In this document: piece after piece, positions 1-9,006 of the stretch
Position numbering within the stretch: the first letter of the stretch is position 1
Layout: every line of letters begins with the position of its first letter
From: an uncultured Clostridia bacterium
Lineage (GTDB): Bacteria; Bacillota; Clostridia; TANB77; CAG-508
Reading direction: 5' to 3'
Assembly: GCA_934183305.1 (NCBI GenBank)
Contig: CAKPSF010000001.1
Coordinates: forward strand, 62,001-126,000
Length of the DNA: 64,000 bases
Notes under the pieces: generated by a model
Told to the model about the DNA's origin: nothing
The model's input: the letters and a program-made list of their open reading frames with translations, nothing else
Database searches by the model: none
Position numbers and translations under genes: made by a program

Positions 1-572
1 TCATCAAAATCCACTGCATTATTTTCTTTTAGTCTTTGTTGATATAATGCATATACTCCTGCGATTTTTTCTTTTCTAAAATCTCCATTTACTCTTGCTA
101 TATATTGAGCTGGTTCTAACATTTCATTTTTTGCATTTGATATTTCTGAAAGAACCGACCTATCTGAAAACATTTTCTCATCTAAGTCTAAAGATTTCAA
201 ACATTCCTTTACTAATGTTCTTTGATCTGATGTATCAAATATTATAAAGCTTGTATCATATCCTATTCTATCTATAAATCTTCTTAATATTTTTACACAA
301 ATTGAGTGAAATGTTCCAATCCACATATCTTTTGCAGCTTCTCCAACTAATCCTTCAACTCTAGTTTTCATTTCGTTTGCTGCTTTATTAGTAAAAGTTA
401 TTGCTAATATATTCCATGGTTTTATATCTTTTTCCTCTAATAAGTATGCTATTTTATGTGTTAGCACCTTTGTTTTTCCGCTTCCTGCCCCAGCAATTAC
501 CAAGCATGGTCCATCTGTATTTACTACGGCTTCATATTGTTTATTGTTTAGTCCATCTAAAATATTACTCAT
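1..572 (-). CDS. pcrA: ATP-dependent DNA helicase UvrD/PcrA, N-terminal part (runs off window)
   Basis: This is the first 190 codons of a superfamily 1 DNA helicase used in repair and in clearing the replication path. The start is MSNILDGLNNKQ, with the Walker A motif AGAGSGKT near residue 29, then motif Ia (FTNKAANEM) and GTFHSICVKILRR, the usual PcrA order; the last visible residues, NNAVDFD, match the PcrA DFDDL element. The start at 572 has a GAGGT Shine-Dalgarno 5 bases upstream and a consensus promoter at 608-636. The gene continues beyond base 1. Helicase identity is firm; PcrA rather than another UvrD paralogue is inferred. Confidence 0.93.
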   Translation of the reverse strand, partial: MSNILDGLNNKQYEAVVNTDGPCLVIAGAGSGKTKVLTHKIAYLLEEKDIKPWNILAITFTNKAANEMKTRVEGLVGEAAKDMWIGTFHSICVKILRRFIDRIGYDTSFIIFDTSDQRTLVKECLKSLDLDEKMFSDRSVLSEISNAKNEMLEPAQYIARVNGDFRKEKIAGVYALYQQRLKENNAVDFD

Positions 573-607
573 TTGTTACCTCTTTTTTTACAATTTTAAC
601 ATTTGAA

Positions 608-636
608 ATTATATCTTATCTAAAAAATTAAGTCAA
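608..636 (-). promoter_or_regulatory. Sigma-A type promoter of pcrA
   Basis: On the minus strand TTGACT (631-636) and TATAAT (608-613) are separated by exactly 17 bases, a near-perfect vegetative promoter. Its -35 box lies inside one arm of the prfA terminator. Confidence 0.75.
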
Positions 637-672
637 CAAGTTTTCAAACATTTGTTTAAAATCTTGTTGACT
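631..672 (-). terminator. Rho-independent terminator after prfA
   Basis: A 10-bp perfect stem (AGTCAACAAG with CTTGTTGACT) with an imperfectly paired interior is followed on the minus strand by TAATTTTTT. It sits 15 bases past the prfA stop. Confidence 0.75.
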
Positions 673-686
673 TTTTGTAAACTCTT

Positions 687-1745
687 TTATTCTTCTCCTT
701 TTAATTTTTCTGCTCTATCTGCTGCTATTAATGAATCTATTAAATCATCTAGGTCTCCATTTAAGAAGTTTTCAAATTGAAATATACTCATTCCTATTCT
801 ATGGTCTGTTATTCTTCCTTGAGGATAATTATATGTTCTTATTTTTTCACTTCTATCGCCGCTTCCGACTTGTGATTTTCTAGCATTTGCAAGTTCTGCA
901 TCTTGTTTTGCTTTTTCTTGCTCATATAATCTAGATTTTAACATTCTCATTGCATATTCTCTATTTTGTAATTGTGATCTTTCTGTTTGGCATTCAGCAA
1001 CCATTCCTGTAGGAACGTGTATTAATCTTACGGCTGATGATGTTTTATTTATGTGTTGTCCACCTGCACCAGAAGATCTAAACACTTCCATTTTTATATC
1101 TGCTGGATTTATATCTATTTCAACGTCTTCTACAACTGGTAAAACTGCTACTGTTGCTGTTGAAGTATGAATTCTACCACTACTTTCTGTATCTGGCACT
1201 CTTTGTACTCTGTGAACACCACTCTCGAATTTTAACCTACTATATACGCCTTTACCAGTAATCATAAATGATATTTCTTTATAACCACCAAGTTCTGTTG
1301 CATTTTCATTTAATATTTCCAACTTCCAATGTTTTTTTTCTGCATACATTGAATACATTCTAAACAATGTTCCTGCGAATAAGGCTGCTTCGTCTCCTCC
1401 AGCACCTCCTCTTATTTCACAGATTATATTTCTATCATCATCCGGATCCTTTGGAATTAACAATACTTTTAACTCTTCTTCAATTTTAGGTAATTTTTCT
1501 TTAGAAGAATAATACTCTTCTTCTGCTAAATCTTTCATATCTGGATCTTGCATTAATTCTTCTGCTTCTTCCATAGCTTTTTTTACTTTTTTATATTCTC
1601 TAAATTTTGCAACAACCTCTTCAATGCTTGCATGTTCTTTTATAGCTTTCTGCCATTCAGTTTGATTTGCAATCAATTCAGGATCTGCAATCATTTTAGT
1701 TAATTCTTCATATCTTTTTTCTACAGCTTCTAATTTGTCAAACAT
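687..1745 (-). CDS. prfA: Peptide chain release factor 1
   Basis: RF1 reads UAA and UAG stop codons in the ribosomal A site and triggers release of the peptide. The 352-aa length is normal. The catalytic GGQ is at residues 228-230 in the context GAGGQHIN, and the RF1 codon-reading tripeptide is PDT at 184-186 within RVQRVPDTESSGRIHTS; RF2 would carry SPF. The N-terminal 100 residues are the helical domain 1. The Shine-Dalgarno is AGGAGAG. The usual neighbour prmC, which methylates the GGQ glutamine, is not next to it here. A hairpin terminator separates it from the ATPase gene upstream. Confidence 0.97.
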   Translation of the reverse strand: MFDKLEAVEKRYEELTKMIADPELIANQTEWQKAIKEHASIEEVVAKFREYKKVKKAMEEAEELMQDPDMKDLAEEEYYSSKEKLPKIEEELKVLLIPKDPDDDRNIICEIRGGAGGDEAALFAGTLFRMYSMYAEKKHWKLEILNENATELGGYKEISFMITGKGVYSRLKFESGVHRVQRVPDTESSGRIHTSTATVAVLPVVEDVEIDINPADIKMEVFRSSGAGGQHINKTSSAVRLIHVPTGMVAECQTERSQLQNREYAMRMLKSRLYEQEKAKQDAELANARKSQVGSGDRSEKIRTYNYPQGRITDHRIGMSIFQFENFLNGDLDDLIDSLIAADRAEKLKGEE

Positions 1746-1762
1746 AAACTCTCTCCTATTTA

Positions 1763-1798
1763 ATTAAAAAAATCTATTGTTTATTATACAATAGATTT
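1763..1798 (-). terminator. Terminator between the SbcC-like gene and prfA
   Basis: Stem AAATCTATTG/CAATAGATTT (1770-1798) is followed on the minus strand by seven U residues. It lies just ahead of the prfA ribosome binding site, so it either ends the upstream operon or acts as a prfA leader attenuator. Confidence 0.75.
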
Positions 1799-1874
1799 AT
1801 ATTATTTTCAATAAGATTAATGGAAATTATCCAATTTAAAACCAATTCAGCACAACACATTTCTAAACTATTAA

Positions 1875-3695
1875 TTACAATTCTATAAGATTGTACTGTA
1901 TATTATTTTTTTCTAAACATTCTTTTTCTCTTTGTGTACAAGTAAATATTATCACTTGTTTATTTTTATATTGTTCTGATAAGTATTTTAATATATTTTC
2001 TATTCTTATATCATCATAATATGCAAATGCTTCGTCTAGTATTATTGGCATATTTTCTCTTGTTATTTCTTTTATTGCAGCTATTCTTAATGATAAATAT
2101 AGTTGGTCTATTGTTCCAACACTTAGGTTTTCTGCATTTATATATTCGCCATTTTGTGTTTCAACAATTATTTCACCATTTGTGTTTATTCTAACATTTT
2201 TATATTTACCATCAGAAATTTTGTTTATTGCTCTTGATAATTCTTCTGTAAATTTAGGAGTTATTTGTTCCTTCATTTTATTATATGCAATTTCTAGGTA
2301 TTCTAAAGTTCTCTTTATATTTTCTCTTTTTAATTCTAATTCTTGTTTTTCTTCTTTTAGTGCCTCAAGTTCTTCTTCTACATTTACTAGTTTTTCTAAT
2401 TTAGGAATTACATTATTTTTATCTATTTCTAGAGTATGCAATTTTATATTGTCTTGATTAAGTTCATTTTGAGCCTTATCAATATTTTGTAATATACTAT
2501 CCAAATTATTTATATTATATTGTTCTTTTATTTCATTAATTTGTGCTCCATATTCTTTTTGTAATTTTTTTATTTCTTCTTCTTTTGGCATTAAATTGTT
2601 TTCTAATATTCTTATTTTGCTTTTTATTTCTCTATTATTATTTTTTACTTTATCTGTCTCTTTTTTTCTTTTTATATATGTTGCTACTAATATAATAGTC
2701 AAAACAACAGCTACGCTTAAAGCTACACTTTTAATTATTATACTATTAATTAATATGCTTAATATAACTAAGGCAATTATAACAATACTAATTATAGTTG
2801 GTATTATTTTATTTGGAGCGTTTTTCTTTAAATTTCTATTCTCTTTTTCTTCTGTTTTCAAAGTTGATATCTGCTCTTGTATATCATTAGCAATATTTTC
2901 ATTAATAGCTATTAAATTTTCCTTTTCTTTTAAACTTTCTTTTTTAAGATTAGCTTGTCTTAATTGATTTAATTCTTCGCTTTTTTTATTAATTTGATAT
3001 TTAATTTCTTCTATCTTATTATCTATATCAAACTTACTATCTTCATAACTTAATAACTCTTTTTTAGTATTTTCTAGTTCTGCAATTCTGTTTTCTACAA
3101 TATTTATCGGTTTTTCCTTAGTATTAGAAGTTCCAACTTCATCATTTAACTTTTTCTTTAATTTTGTAACTACTTGTGTATACGAAGAATTATCCTCTCC
3201 AGTTCCTAATATGTTTGAGATTTTTTGTATTAAACCATTTTGTTCTTTTTCATTTAGTTTTACTTCTGCTTGCTTTGTTATAATTGATGAATTAAAAATA
3301 TCTTCTTCTATTTCAATTTGGTCATAAAAAAATTGACTTCCTTTGGTTTTATCAATGTTAAATTCCTTACTTATATCTTCTAAATTTTCATTAAAGATTT
3401 TTGGGTTTTTCTTTTTAAAATCTCTATAAACTTCATATTTGCTTCCATTATCTAATTCATAAGAAATTCTTCCTGAGAATTCTTCTGTATTCCATGGCTC
3501 ATATTTTTCTGAATCTGGTATGTTTTGTCCATTTTTATTTTTTGATAATCCATAAAACATGCCTGTAATAAATTTCAAAACTGTTGACTTACCTGCTTCG
3601 TTTTTTCCATGCACAATATTTATTCCATTATTAAAATCTATTTGTTTGTCTTTTAATTTACCAAATCCATTAATCTTTAAATTTTTGATTTGCAT
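1875..3695 (-). CDS. SbcC/YhaN-like AAA ATPase with central membrane segments
   Basis: This SMC/Rad50-related ATPase probably partners the nuclease encoded just upstream in the operon. Walker A GKNEAGKST is at residues 30-38; the C-terminal half has an ABC-type signature (LSVGTIDQLYLSLR) and Walker B MPIILDEAFAYYDD at about 549. Between them are long charged coiled-coil stretches. Around residues 295-345 sits a strongly hydrophobic hairpin, probably two membrane spans, as in the Bacillus YhaN architecture; at 606 aa it is much shorter than YhaN (over 900 aa). The gene starts 57 bases after the nuclease stop and ends in a terminator before prfA. The exact substrate is unknown. Confidence 0.85.
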   Translation of the reverse strand: MQIKNLKINGFGKLKDKQIDFNNGINIVHGKNEAGKSTVLKFITGMFYGLSKNKNGQNIPDSEKYEPWNTEEFSGRISYELDNGSKYEVYRDFKKKNPKIFNENLEDISKEFNIDKTKGSQFFYDQIEIEEDIFNSSIITKQAEVKLNEKEQNGLIQKISNILGTGEDNSSYTQVVTKLKKKLNDEVGTSNTKEKPINIVENRIAELENTKKELLSYEDSKFDIDNKIEEIKYQINKKSEELNQLRQANLKKESLKEKENLIAINENIANDIQEQISTLKTEEKENRNLKKNAPNKIIPTIISIVIIALVILSILINSIIIKSVALSVAVVLTIILVATYIKRKKETDKVKNNNREIKSKIRILENNLMPKEEEIKKLQKEYGAQINEIKEQYNINNLDSILQNIDKAQNELNQDNIKLHTLEIDKNNVIPKLEKLVNVEEELEALKEEKQELELKRENIKRTLEYLEIAYNKMKEQITPKFTEELSRAINKISDGKYKNVRINTNGEIIVETQNGEYINAENLSVGTIDQLYLSLRIAAIKEITRENMPIILDEAFAYYDDIRIENILKYLSEQYKNKQVIIFTCTQREKECLEKNNIQYNLIEL

Positions 3696-3752
3696 TTTAT
3701 ATTTCTCCTATTTTATTATAAATGAATTTTTTTCATTTTTAAATATTCTCTA

Positions 3753-4808
3753 TTACATCAGCGCTAATCCTATATAAATACTTTCTAGAATTTGTTCTTT
3801 GTTTTCTTCATTCATTTGATTTAATAATTCTTTTACAAATATTCCTTTTAAGGTTTGTTCTTTTGAAATTTGTTCTAAATTATATTTTACAGTTGTTTTA
3901 TCTTTTATTTTTATAATTTTTTTATCTTCTATATTTTTCAATAAATCTATTGTATCAATGTCTATTTGTTTTTCTCCAACTAGAATTATTTTATAGTATT
4001 TATCATTTTCTAATTGGATTTTATTAATTTGTTCTATTAACTCTTCCTTTGAGCTAATATTTGATATATCAAATTGTAATTCTATGAATTCTTTATTATC
4101 CAATGGTATAAATTCTTTTTTTATATCTTTATTTTCTGAGTTAATTGTTCCAACTACCATTCCATGTTTTCCTAATTCATCAAAACCTCCTGATATTAAT
4201 GAACCAGGATATACAATTTTTTTATTTTCTCCAATATTGCTTTTATGAATATGTCCTAATGCAATATAATTAAAATTAGAATTATTAAGCTTACTTTCTA
4301 ATATTGGATTATATTCTCCAAACTCATTTGATGTACCATTCAAATCTGCATGCATTAATAAAATATTAACTTTTGAATTATCTAAGTTTTCTGGTAAACT
4401 TATTGCATTTGAATAAAAAGATGTAAAACCATAGCCATATATATTAATGTTATCTACTGATACTTTTTCTAAATTAGTAAATATTTTTACATTTTCATTC
4501 CATTCGTATTTGTTATAATATGAATTATTTATATATGGGTCATGATTTCCAGGAGTAATAAATATTCTTGTATTTGGTATTTGTTTAAAACAATTATTTA
4601 TATAATCAATTGTACTTTTTCTTACATACTCATTTTCGTACAAATCTCCAGCTATAAATAAAAGCTCTATGTTATTTTCTTTTATATATTTTATTACTTT
4701 CTCAAATACATCCCTTTGATCTAACCTTCTTTTTTCTGCCAACCCGTTTTTATTTAAAACAGTAAATGGCATATCAAAATGAACGTCTGCTATATGTACA
4801 AATTTCAT
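3753..4808 (-). CDS. DNA repair metallophosphoesterase, SbcD/Mre11/YhaO-like
   Basis: This is a calcineurin-like phosphoesterase of the SbcD/YhaO type, expected to be a two-metal nuclease. The five metal-binding motifs are in order: DVH (residues 8-10), GDLYEN (54-59), GNHD (87-90), H153 in LMHADLNG, and GHIH (185-188). The C-terminal 100 residues form a capping domain. At 351 aa it is of usual size. It is the first gene of a pair with the SMC-like ATPase, the conserved SbcCD/YhaON arrangement. Family assignment is firm; the exact repair role is inferred. Confidence 0.88.
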   Translation of the reverse strand: MKFVHIADVHFDMPFTVLNKNGLAEKRRLDQRDVFEKVIKYIKENNIELLFIAGDLYENEYVRKSTIDYINNCFKQIPNTRIFITPGNHDPYINNSYYNKYEWNENVKIFTNLEKVSVDNINIYGYGFTSFYSNAISLPENLDNSKVNILLMHADLNGTSNEFGEYNPILESKLNNSNFNYIALGHIHKSNIGENKKIVYPGSLISGGFDELGKHGMVVGTINSENKDIKKEFIPLDNKEFIELQFDISNISSKEELIEQINKIQLENDKYYKIILVGEKQIDIDTIDLLKNIEDKKIIKIKDKTTVKYNLEQISKEQTLKGIFVKELLNQMNEENKEQILESIYIGLALM

Positions 4809-4902
4809 TATTTTCTCCTAGTTAAATGATTGACTTTTTTGTGATTATATAATTTAATTATCAAAAAATCAAGTAATTATTGCGAAAATTTGTTTCAAAA
4901 AT

Positions 4903-4939
4903 AAAAGATATTAGGTGAAATTTAATCCTAATATCTTTT
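4903..4939 (-). terminator. Terminator after the coupling-protein operon
   Basis: A 13-bp perfect stem (AAAAGATATTAGG with CCTAATATCTTTT) is followed on the minus strand by TATTTTT, 9 bases past the stop codon at 4949. Confidence 0.85.
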
Positions 4940-4948
4940 AATATACAT

Positions 4949-6499
4949 TTATTCTTCGTCAATTGGTCCAAATAACTCATCAAATTTTGCTTCTAGTTCT
5001 TTTTGTAAATCCATTTCTTCTTGTTCTTCTTTTGAAATTTCTGCTGGGCCCGGTGTATTATTAATTTCTTCTTGTGGAAGTACTGGTGCGTCTTCTTTTA
5101 CACTTGCAGACACTTCTTCTTTTTTCTTTTCTGTTGGTTCTTCAAATAAGTCATCTAACGAATCAATTTTTAAATTTTCTTCTTGTTTTTGTTTATCATC
5201 TTTTGGAACATATGGGTTATATGGGTTATATTTTCTCCATTCTCCTCTTTCTATTCCTTGAAATTCATTGTGATTTATCATATTACTTTGTAATTCTCTT
5301 AATACTTTTGGTTTCTCAAAGTAATAATATTTTCTGGTTTTTACCGGTTTTAAACCTTTTTCAAATATAATACATAAATCTGGATCCATTCTTCTTAATT
5401 CATCTGGTGTCATAAGTGCTCTTGCCATTATTTGTTCTGATGCATTATATCCTTGTGTCCAGAAATTATGCTTATCTCTACTTTTAGATAACTGATCTTT
5501 AGAAATTGTTTTTTCTCCTAATGCTTTAGAAAAATATTCTACTGTTTTTTGCGAGTTACTTCCTAAGAACACATGCGTATCACAGTTACCAATTATTGTT
5601 TCATATGATTTTTCATATACTGCTTCTAGCTGATCTAAGTTTTGTAGTATAACACTGAATGATATTTTTCTACTTCTTGAAGTTGATATTTTTTTATCAA
5701 AATCTGGAACTCTACCAATGTTAGCAAACTCATCTAATATAAAGTATGTTGGCATTGGCAATTGTCCACCACTTTTATCTGCATAATTATATAATTGTTG
5801 TATCATTTGAGAGAAGAATATTGTAAGTAAGAAATCATATGCCGTATGAGTATCTGAAGAAATTACATATACAGCTGTTTTCTTTGTTCCAATATCTTCA
5901 AAACTAATTGTATCTGTTGATGTTAGTTCTGCTATTTCTTTAGAATCAAACTTACCTAGTTTTGATTGTAAAGAAGATAGAATAGAACTATATGTTTTTT
6001 CTGGTGCTATCTCGATAGATTTATAATACATTCTAGCTGGATGGTCATATGGTAATTCATTAATTAATTGAGTAAGCAAGTTACTTCCACCATTGTTATT
6101 TGCTGCTCTAACAAGTTCAGCACAGCTTGCTAGGTTTTGTTCTTCTTCTGGTCTCGTTGCAATTAAATAATATATTAATGATTTAAGTAACATTTCTGCC
6201 ATATCGTCCCAATATGGGTCTGCTTTTCCGCTATCAGTTTGTTGTCCTTTTACAATTGTGTTTGCAATAACGTCAACATCTAGTTCACTTGATATATGCA
6301 TTAATGGATTGTATCCATCACTGAATTGTGGGTCAACTAAGTTTAATACCTTTATTTCATAACCATTTTTCTTTAAGAATCCAGCTGTTTTATCGTAAAG
6401 TTCTCCTTTAGGGTCTGTGAATACATATGATCCTAACATTTGGTAAGCATTTGGAATTGAATAAGATGCTGATTTACCAGAACCTGAACCGTCCAACAA
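4949..6499 (-). CDS. VirD4/TraG-type T4SS coupling ATPase, C-terminal part of a frameshifted gene
   Basis: This frame carries most of a type IV coupling protein, the hexameric ATPase that feeds DNA or protein to a type IV secretion channel. It begins in the Walker A motif (GSGSGKS), then FTDPKGELY, the Walker B region YFILDEFANIG, and SRSRKISFSVILQNLDQL, typical of the TraG family. The last 100 residues are an acidic, proline-rich, low-complexity tail. The N-terminal membrane part is in another frame at 6474-6956; removing one G at 6491 joins them into one protein of about 669 aa with the normal motif VVGGSGSGKS. The gene is therefore either a recent pseudogene or the victim of a base-call error. 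No relaxase or VirB genes are nearby. Confidence 0.88.
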   Translation of the reverse strand: MLDGSGSGKSASYSIPNAYQMLGSYVFTDPKGELYDKTAGFLKKNGYEIKVLNLVDPQFSDGYNPLMHISSELDVDVIANTIVKGQQTDSGKADPYWDDMAEMLLKSLIYYLIATRPEEEQNLASCAELVRAANNNGGSNLLTQLINELPYDHPARMYYKSIEIAPEKTYSSILSSLQSKLGKFDSKEIAELTSTDTISFEDIGTKKTAVYVISSDTHTAYDFLLTIFFSQMIQQLYNYADKSGGQLPMPTYFILDEFANIGRVPDFDKKISTSRSRKISFSVILQNLDQLEAVYEKSYETIIGNCDTHVFLGSNSQKTVEYFSKALGEKTISKDQLSKSRDKHNFWTQGYNASEQIMARALMTPDELRRMDPDLCIIFEKGLKPVKTRKYYYFEKPKVLRELQSNMINHNEFQGIERGEWRKYNPYNPYVPKDDKQKQEENLKIDSLDDLFEEPTEKKKEEVSASVKEDAPVLPQEEINNTPGPAEISKEEQEEMDLQKELEAKFDELFGPIDEE

Positions 6500-6956
6500 C
6501 TAATACGTTTACGTTTCCTCTTTTATCTACTGGTAAATAATTATCTTCTCCTAATATAATCCCTTTTTTATTGCTTAATATTCTATATTGTTCTCCTCTT
6601 TGACTCCAATCACTTGATCCATGTTCTATATCTTCGTATTCATTTTTAGGTGCATTTTTTATCATACCTACAATTGCTATAATTACATATATAAATGTAA
6701 ATTTCCAAAGTACTCCTATAAAACTACCTATATATGTTGGTAAGAACACTTTTCCAAAACTTGAAAATGGTTTTAGCGCATATGATGTAAATATTGAAAC
6801 AAATTTTCCAAAATCAAATGCTCCATTTACATTGCTTTCTGCTATTGCTGCACCAACAGGCATAACAAATACTATGACACAAAATAGCCATAGTATTGCA
6901 TAAATTATAATATATTTTCTTGTTTTTTTAATTGCCCCTTGAATCTTATAGCCCAT
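6474..6956 (-). CDS. VirD4/TraG-type coupling protein, N-terminal membrane part (frameshifted)
   Basis: This frame encodes the N-terminus of the coupling protein that continues at 4949-6499. There are two membrane spans (about residues 15-35 and 85-105) and then the soluble lead-in YLPVDKRGNVNVLVVG, where Walker A should start. The frame then goes off into RFRFW and stops. The Shine-Dalgarno GAAGGTG precedes the ATG at 6956. It lies 23 bases after the small gene at 6980-7249, as the third gene of a short operon. Confidence 0.85.
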   Translation of the reverse strand: MGYKIQGAIKKTRKYIIIYAILWLFCVIVFVMPVGAAIAESNVNGAFDFGKFVSIFTSYALKPFSSFGKVFLPTYIGSFIGVLWKFTFIYVIIAIVGMIKNAPKNEYEDIEHGSSDWSQRGEQYRILSNKKGIILGEDNYLPVDKRGNVNVLVVGRFRFW

Positions 6957-6979
6957 ATAACTTCACCTTCTCTTTTGTT

Positions 6980-7249
6980 TTATCTTTCTTCTTCTTTCCC
7001 TTTTAATGTTTCTATAACTTTTTTATTTGTTACTTTTCCAGGCATTACTTGTCCAGTTTTTACATCTCTTCGTATTATTTCACCATTTGGTGCTATTTCA
7101 CAATTATGTGTATCTACATTGATTTCCATTGGAATTCCAGGAATCTCAGTTGGCTGTTCATTACTATCCTTTATAGTTAATTCATTGTTTTTTTCACAAC
7201 CATACACCATACAAGTTATTGTTTTATTCGATTTTTTTGTTTCACTCAT
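6980..7249 (-). CDS. Small protein of unknown function upstream of the coupling protein
   Basis: I do not recognise this 89-aa soluble, charged protein. It has two cysteines close together near residues 13-18 (CMVYGC) and no membrane segment or signal peptide. It sits between the unknown 171-aa gene (19 bases upstream) and the coupling protein (23 bases downstream), so the three are almost certainly cotranscribed. A role linked to the coupling ATPase, such as an adaptor or substrate, is only a guess from position. Confidence 0.6.
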   Translation of the reverse strand: MSETKKSNKTITCMVYGCEKNNELTIKDSNEQPTEIPGIPMEINVDTHNCEIAPNGEIIRRDVKTGQVMPGKVTNKKVIETLKGKEEER

Positions 7250-7268
7250 TTAAGTTCAACTCTCCTTC

Positions 7269-7784
7269 TTAATTTTTGTCTCTTACTTCGAATGCGAAAT
7301 AAGATTTATGTGGTTTCAACTTACATTTTCCTTTTACTTCATTTGTTTTTTCATCAAAATATAAAACTGGTTTGATTTCTTCTGTAGTTTCTGGATCTAT
7401 AATTGATATTGGTCTTTGCAAATTTGGAGTATAATTAAATTCTTTATATGCTGTATCTTCTGAATAAAGAGTATCAAATTTTACAAAAGATGGTTGCTTT
7501 GATATTTTTATTTTATCCCCTTCTAACATCCCGCTATTAACTACTACTTTATCTTTTCCAAATGACAAAATAACTAACTGGTCATAATCAGGTGATGGCA
7601 TATCAACAAAGTATGTTCTTTTGGTATTTTCGCCTCTTATTTCCGATGTACTATCTAATCTTTCTACCGTATATCTAGGCGAATTTTTTTGATATTCTTT
7701 TTCTGTTTCATTTATTTTATATATTACTGTACTTACATCCTTTGGGTCTGTTATACTAAAATGTTTACCTTCTAGGCTTGCCAT
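7269..7784 (-). CDS. Unknown 171-aa protein, first gene of the coupling-protein operon
   Basis: I do not recognise this protein. I chose the start MASLEGKH at 7784 because AGAGGTG lies 8 bases upstream; a longer frame to 7841 starts inside the promoter region and lacks a ribosome binding site. It is soluble, rich in charged and beta-prone residues, with PSPDYDQLVILSFG near the middle. No signal peptide or catalytic motif is visible. A consensus promoter at 7850-7878 drives it together with the two genes downstream. Confidence 0.65.
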   Translation of the reverse strand: MASLEGKHFSITDPKDVSTVIYKINETEKEYQKNSPRYTVERLDSTSEIRGENTKRTYFVDMPSPDYDQLVILSFGKDKVVVNSGMLEGDKIKISKQPSFVKFDTLYSEDTAYKEFNYTPNLQRPISIIDPETTEEIKPVLYFDEKTNEVKGKCKLKPHKSYFAFEVRDKN

Positions 7785-7849
7785 TTTATTACACCTCTTT
7801 CTACTTTTATGATGCAATATTTTTTTCTTTTGTTTTCGCAACTATTTCT

Positions 7850-7878
7850 ATTATAGCCTATATTGCAATAAAAGTCAA
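7850..7878 (-). promoter_or_regulatory. Sigma-A type promoter of the coupling-protein operon
   Basis: Minus strand TTGACT (7873-7878), 17-base spacer, TATAAT (7850-7855). The predicted start leaves a leader of about 60 bases before the ATG at 7784. Confidence 0.7.
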
Positions 7879-7928
7879 TATTTTTATTAAAGTTATGTTA
7901 ACTTTTGGTCAGATTCAAATTTTAAAAA

Positions 7929-8837
7929 CTAAAACACGTTTCTTGGATTAAATGAAGATACTTCTTTTAATTTTAGAAAAGCCTCTTTTTCTTCATCTGT
8001 TAACCTTTTAGGTACCATTACTTTTATGTTTGCTATTAAATCTCCTCTTCCGCCTTTTGCATCTTTATAACCTTTGCCTGGGATTTTTATATTCTCTCCG
8101 CTTTGGATTCCTTGAGGTATAAATACGCTAGATTCTTCATCTATTCCAACAACATTTGCTCTTGTTCCCAATGCTGCTTCCCACGGTGTTAAAAATAAAT
8201 CTGTATATAAATCATATCCTTTTATTTTAAATCTACTATCATTTTCAATATTAATATTTATAAATAAATCCCCATTATTTCCGCCGTTTATTCCAACTTT
8301 TCCTTGACCTAATAGCCTTATTTTTTCTTTGTTACGTATTCCTGCTGGAATTTTAACATCAAATGTTTTCATTTTGCCTTCAACTGTTCTTAATGAAATC
8401 TTTTTATTCACACCATAAAATGCATCTTCAATTGAAATATCTATTGATGTCTCTATGTTTTCTCCTTTTACAGGAACTTTTTTGTTTTTCTTTCTTTCTT
8501 TAGGCTCATCATTTTCCTTTTCTTTTACATCTCCAAAGAACATATTAAAAAAGTCACTAACAGTTGAGCCTGTGCTAGTAGAACTTTCTTCATATTTAAT
8601 ACTTTTCTTTGCAGCATGATTATTCCACATTCTATCATATTTTCTCTTTGAAGATGAATTAGATAGAACTCTATATGCTTCATTTATATCTTTAAATCTA
8701 TCTTCTGAAAGTTTGCTTCCAACATTAACATCCGGATGATAAAGCTTTGCTTGTTCTCTGTAAGCTGTTTTTATTTCAGCGATAGATACTTTACTATTTT
8801 CTAATCCCAAAATTTTATAATAGTCCTTAAAAATCAT
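7929..8837 (-). CDS. DnaJ/CbpA-type J-domain co-chaperone
   Basis: J-domain proteins stimulate the DnaK ATPase and deliver clients. Residues 3-70 form the J domain with the invariant HPD in LYHPDVN. A low-complexity linker follows, then the two C-terminal client-binding beta domains (GTRANVVGIDEES, GYKDAKGGRGDLIA). The CxxCxGxG zinc-finger repeats of true DnaJ are absent, so this is a CbpA-like type II protein of 302 aa. It does not adjoin dnaK or grpE. A weak GGGGGCTGGA ribosome site precedes the start. It is a single transcription unit ahead of the coupling-protein operon promoter. Confidence 0.88.
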   Translation of the reverse strand: MIFKDYYKILGLENSKVSIAEIKTAYREQAKLYHPDVNVGSKLSEDRFKDINEAYRVLSNSSSKRKYDRMWNNHAAKKSIKYEESSTSTGSTVSDFFNMFFGDVKEKENDEPKERKKNKKVPVKGENIETSIDISIEDAFYGVNKKISLRTVEGKMKTFDVKIPAGIRNKEKIRLLGQGKVGINGGNNGDLFININIENDSRFKIKGYDLYTDLFLTPWEAALGTRANVVGIDEESSVFIPQGIQSGENIKIPGKGYKDAKGGRGDLIANIKVMVPKRLTDEEKEAFLKLKEVSSFNPRNVF

Positions 8838-8946
8838 TTTCCAGCCCCCATTATAATAGTGGTTTTATTATATCAATTTATTATGTATAATTCAATAGAA
8901 ATCGACAAAAAACAATTTAAAAAATACAATTTATTAATTGCTTCAA

Positions 8947-8987
8947 AAATAGCAATATATATAAGTTAATTATATATATTGCTATTT
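8947..8987 (-). terminator. Terminator after ddl
   Basis: A 17-bp stem (AAATAGCAATATATATA paired with its complement, loop 7) is followed on the minus strand by TTTTTG, 20 bases past the ddl stop. Confidence 0.75.
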
Positions 8988-9006
8988 AAATAAATATATT
9001 TATAGA

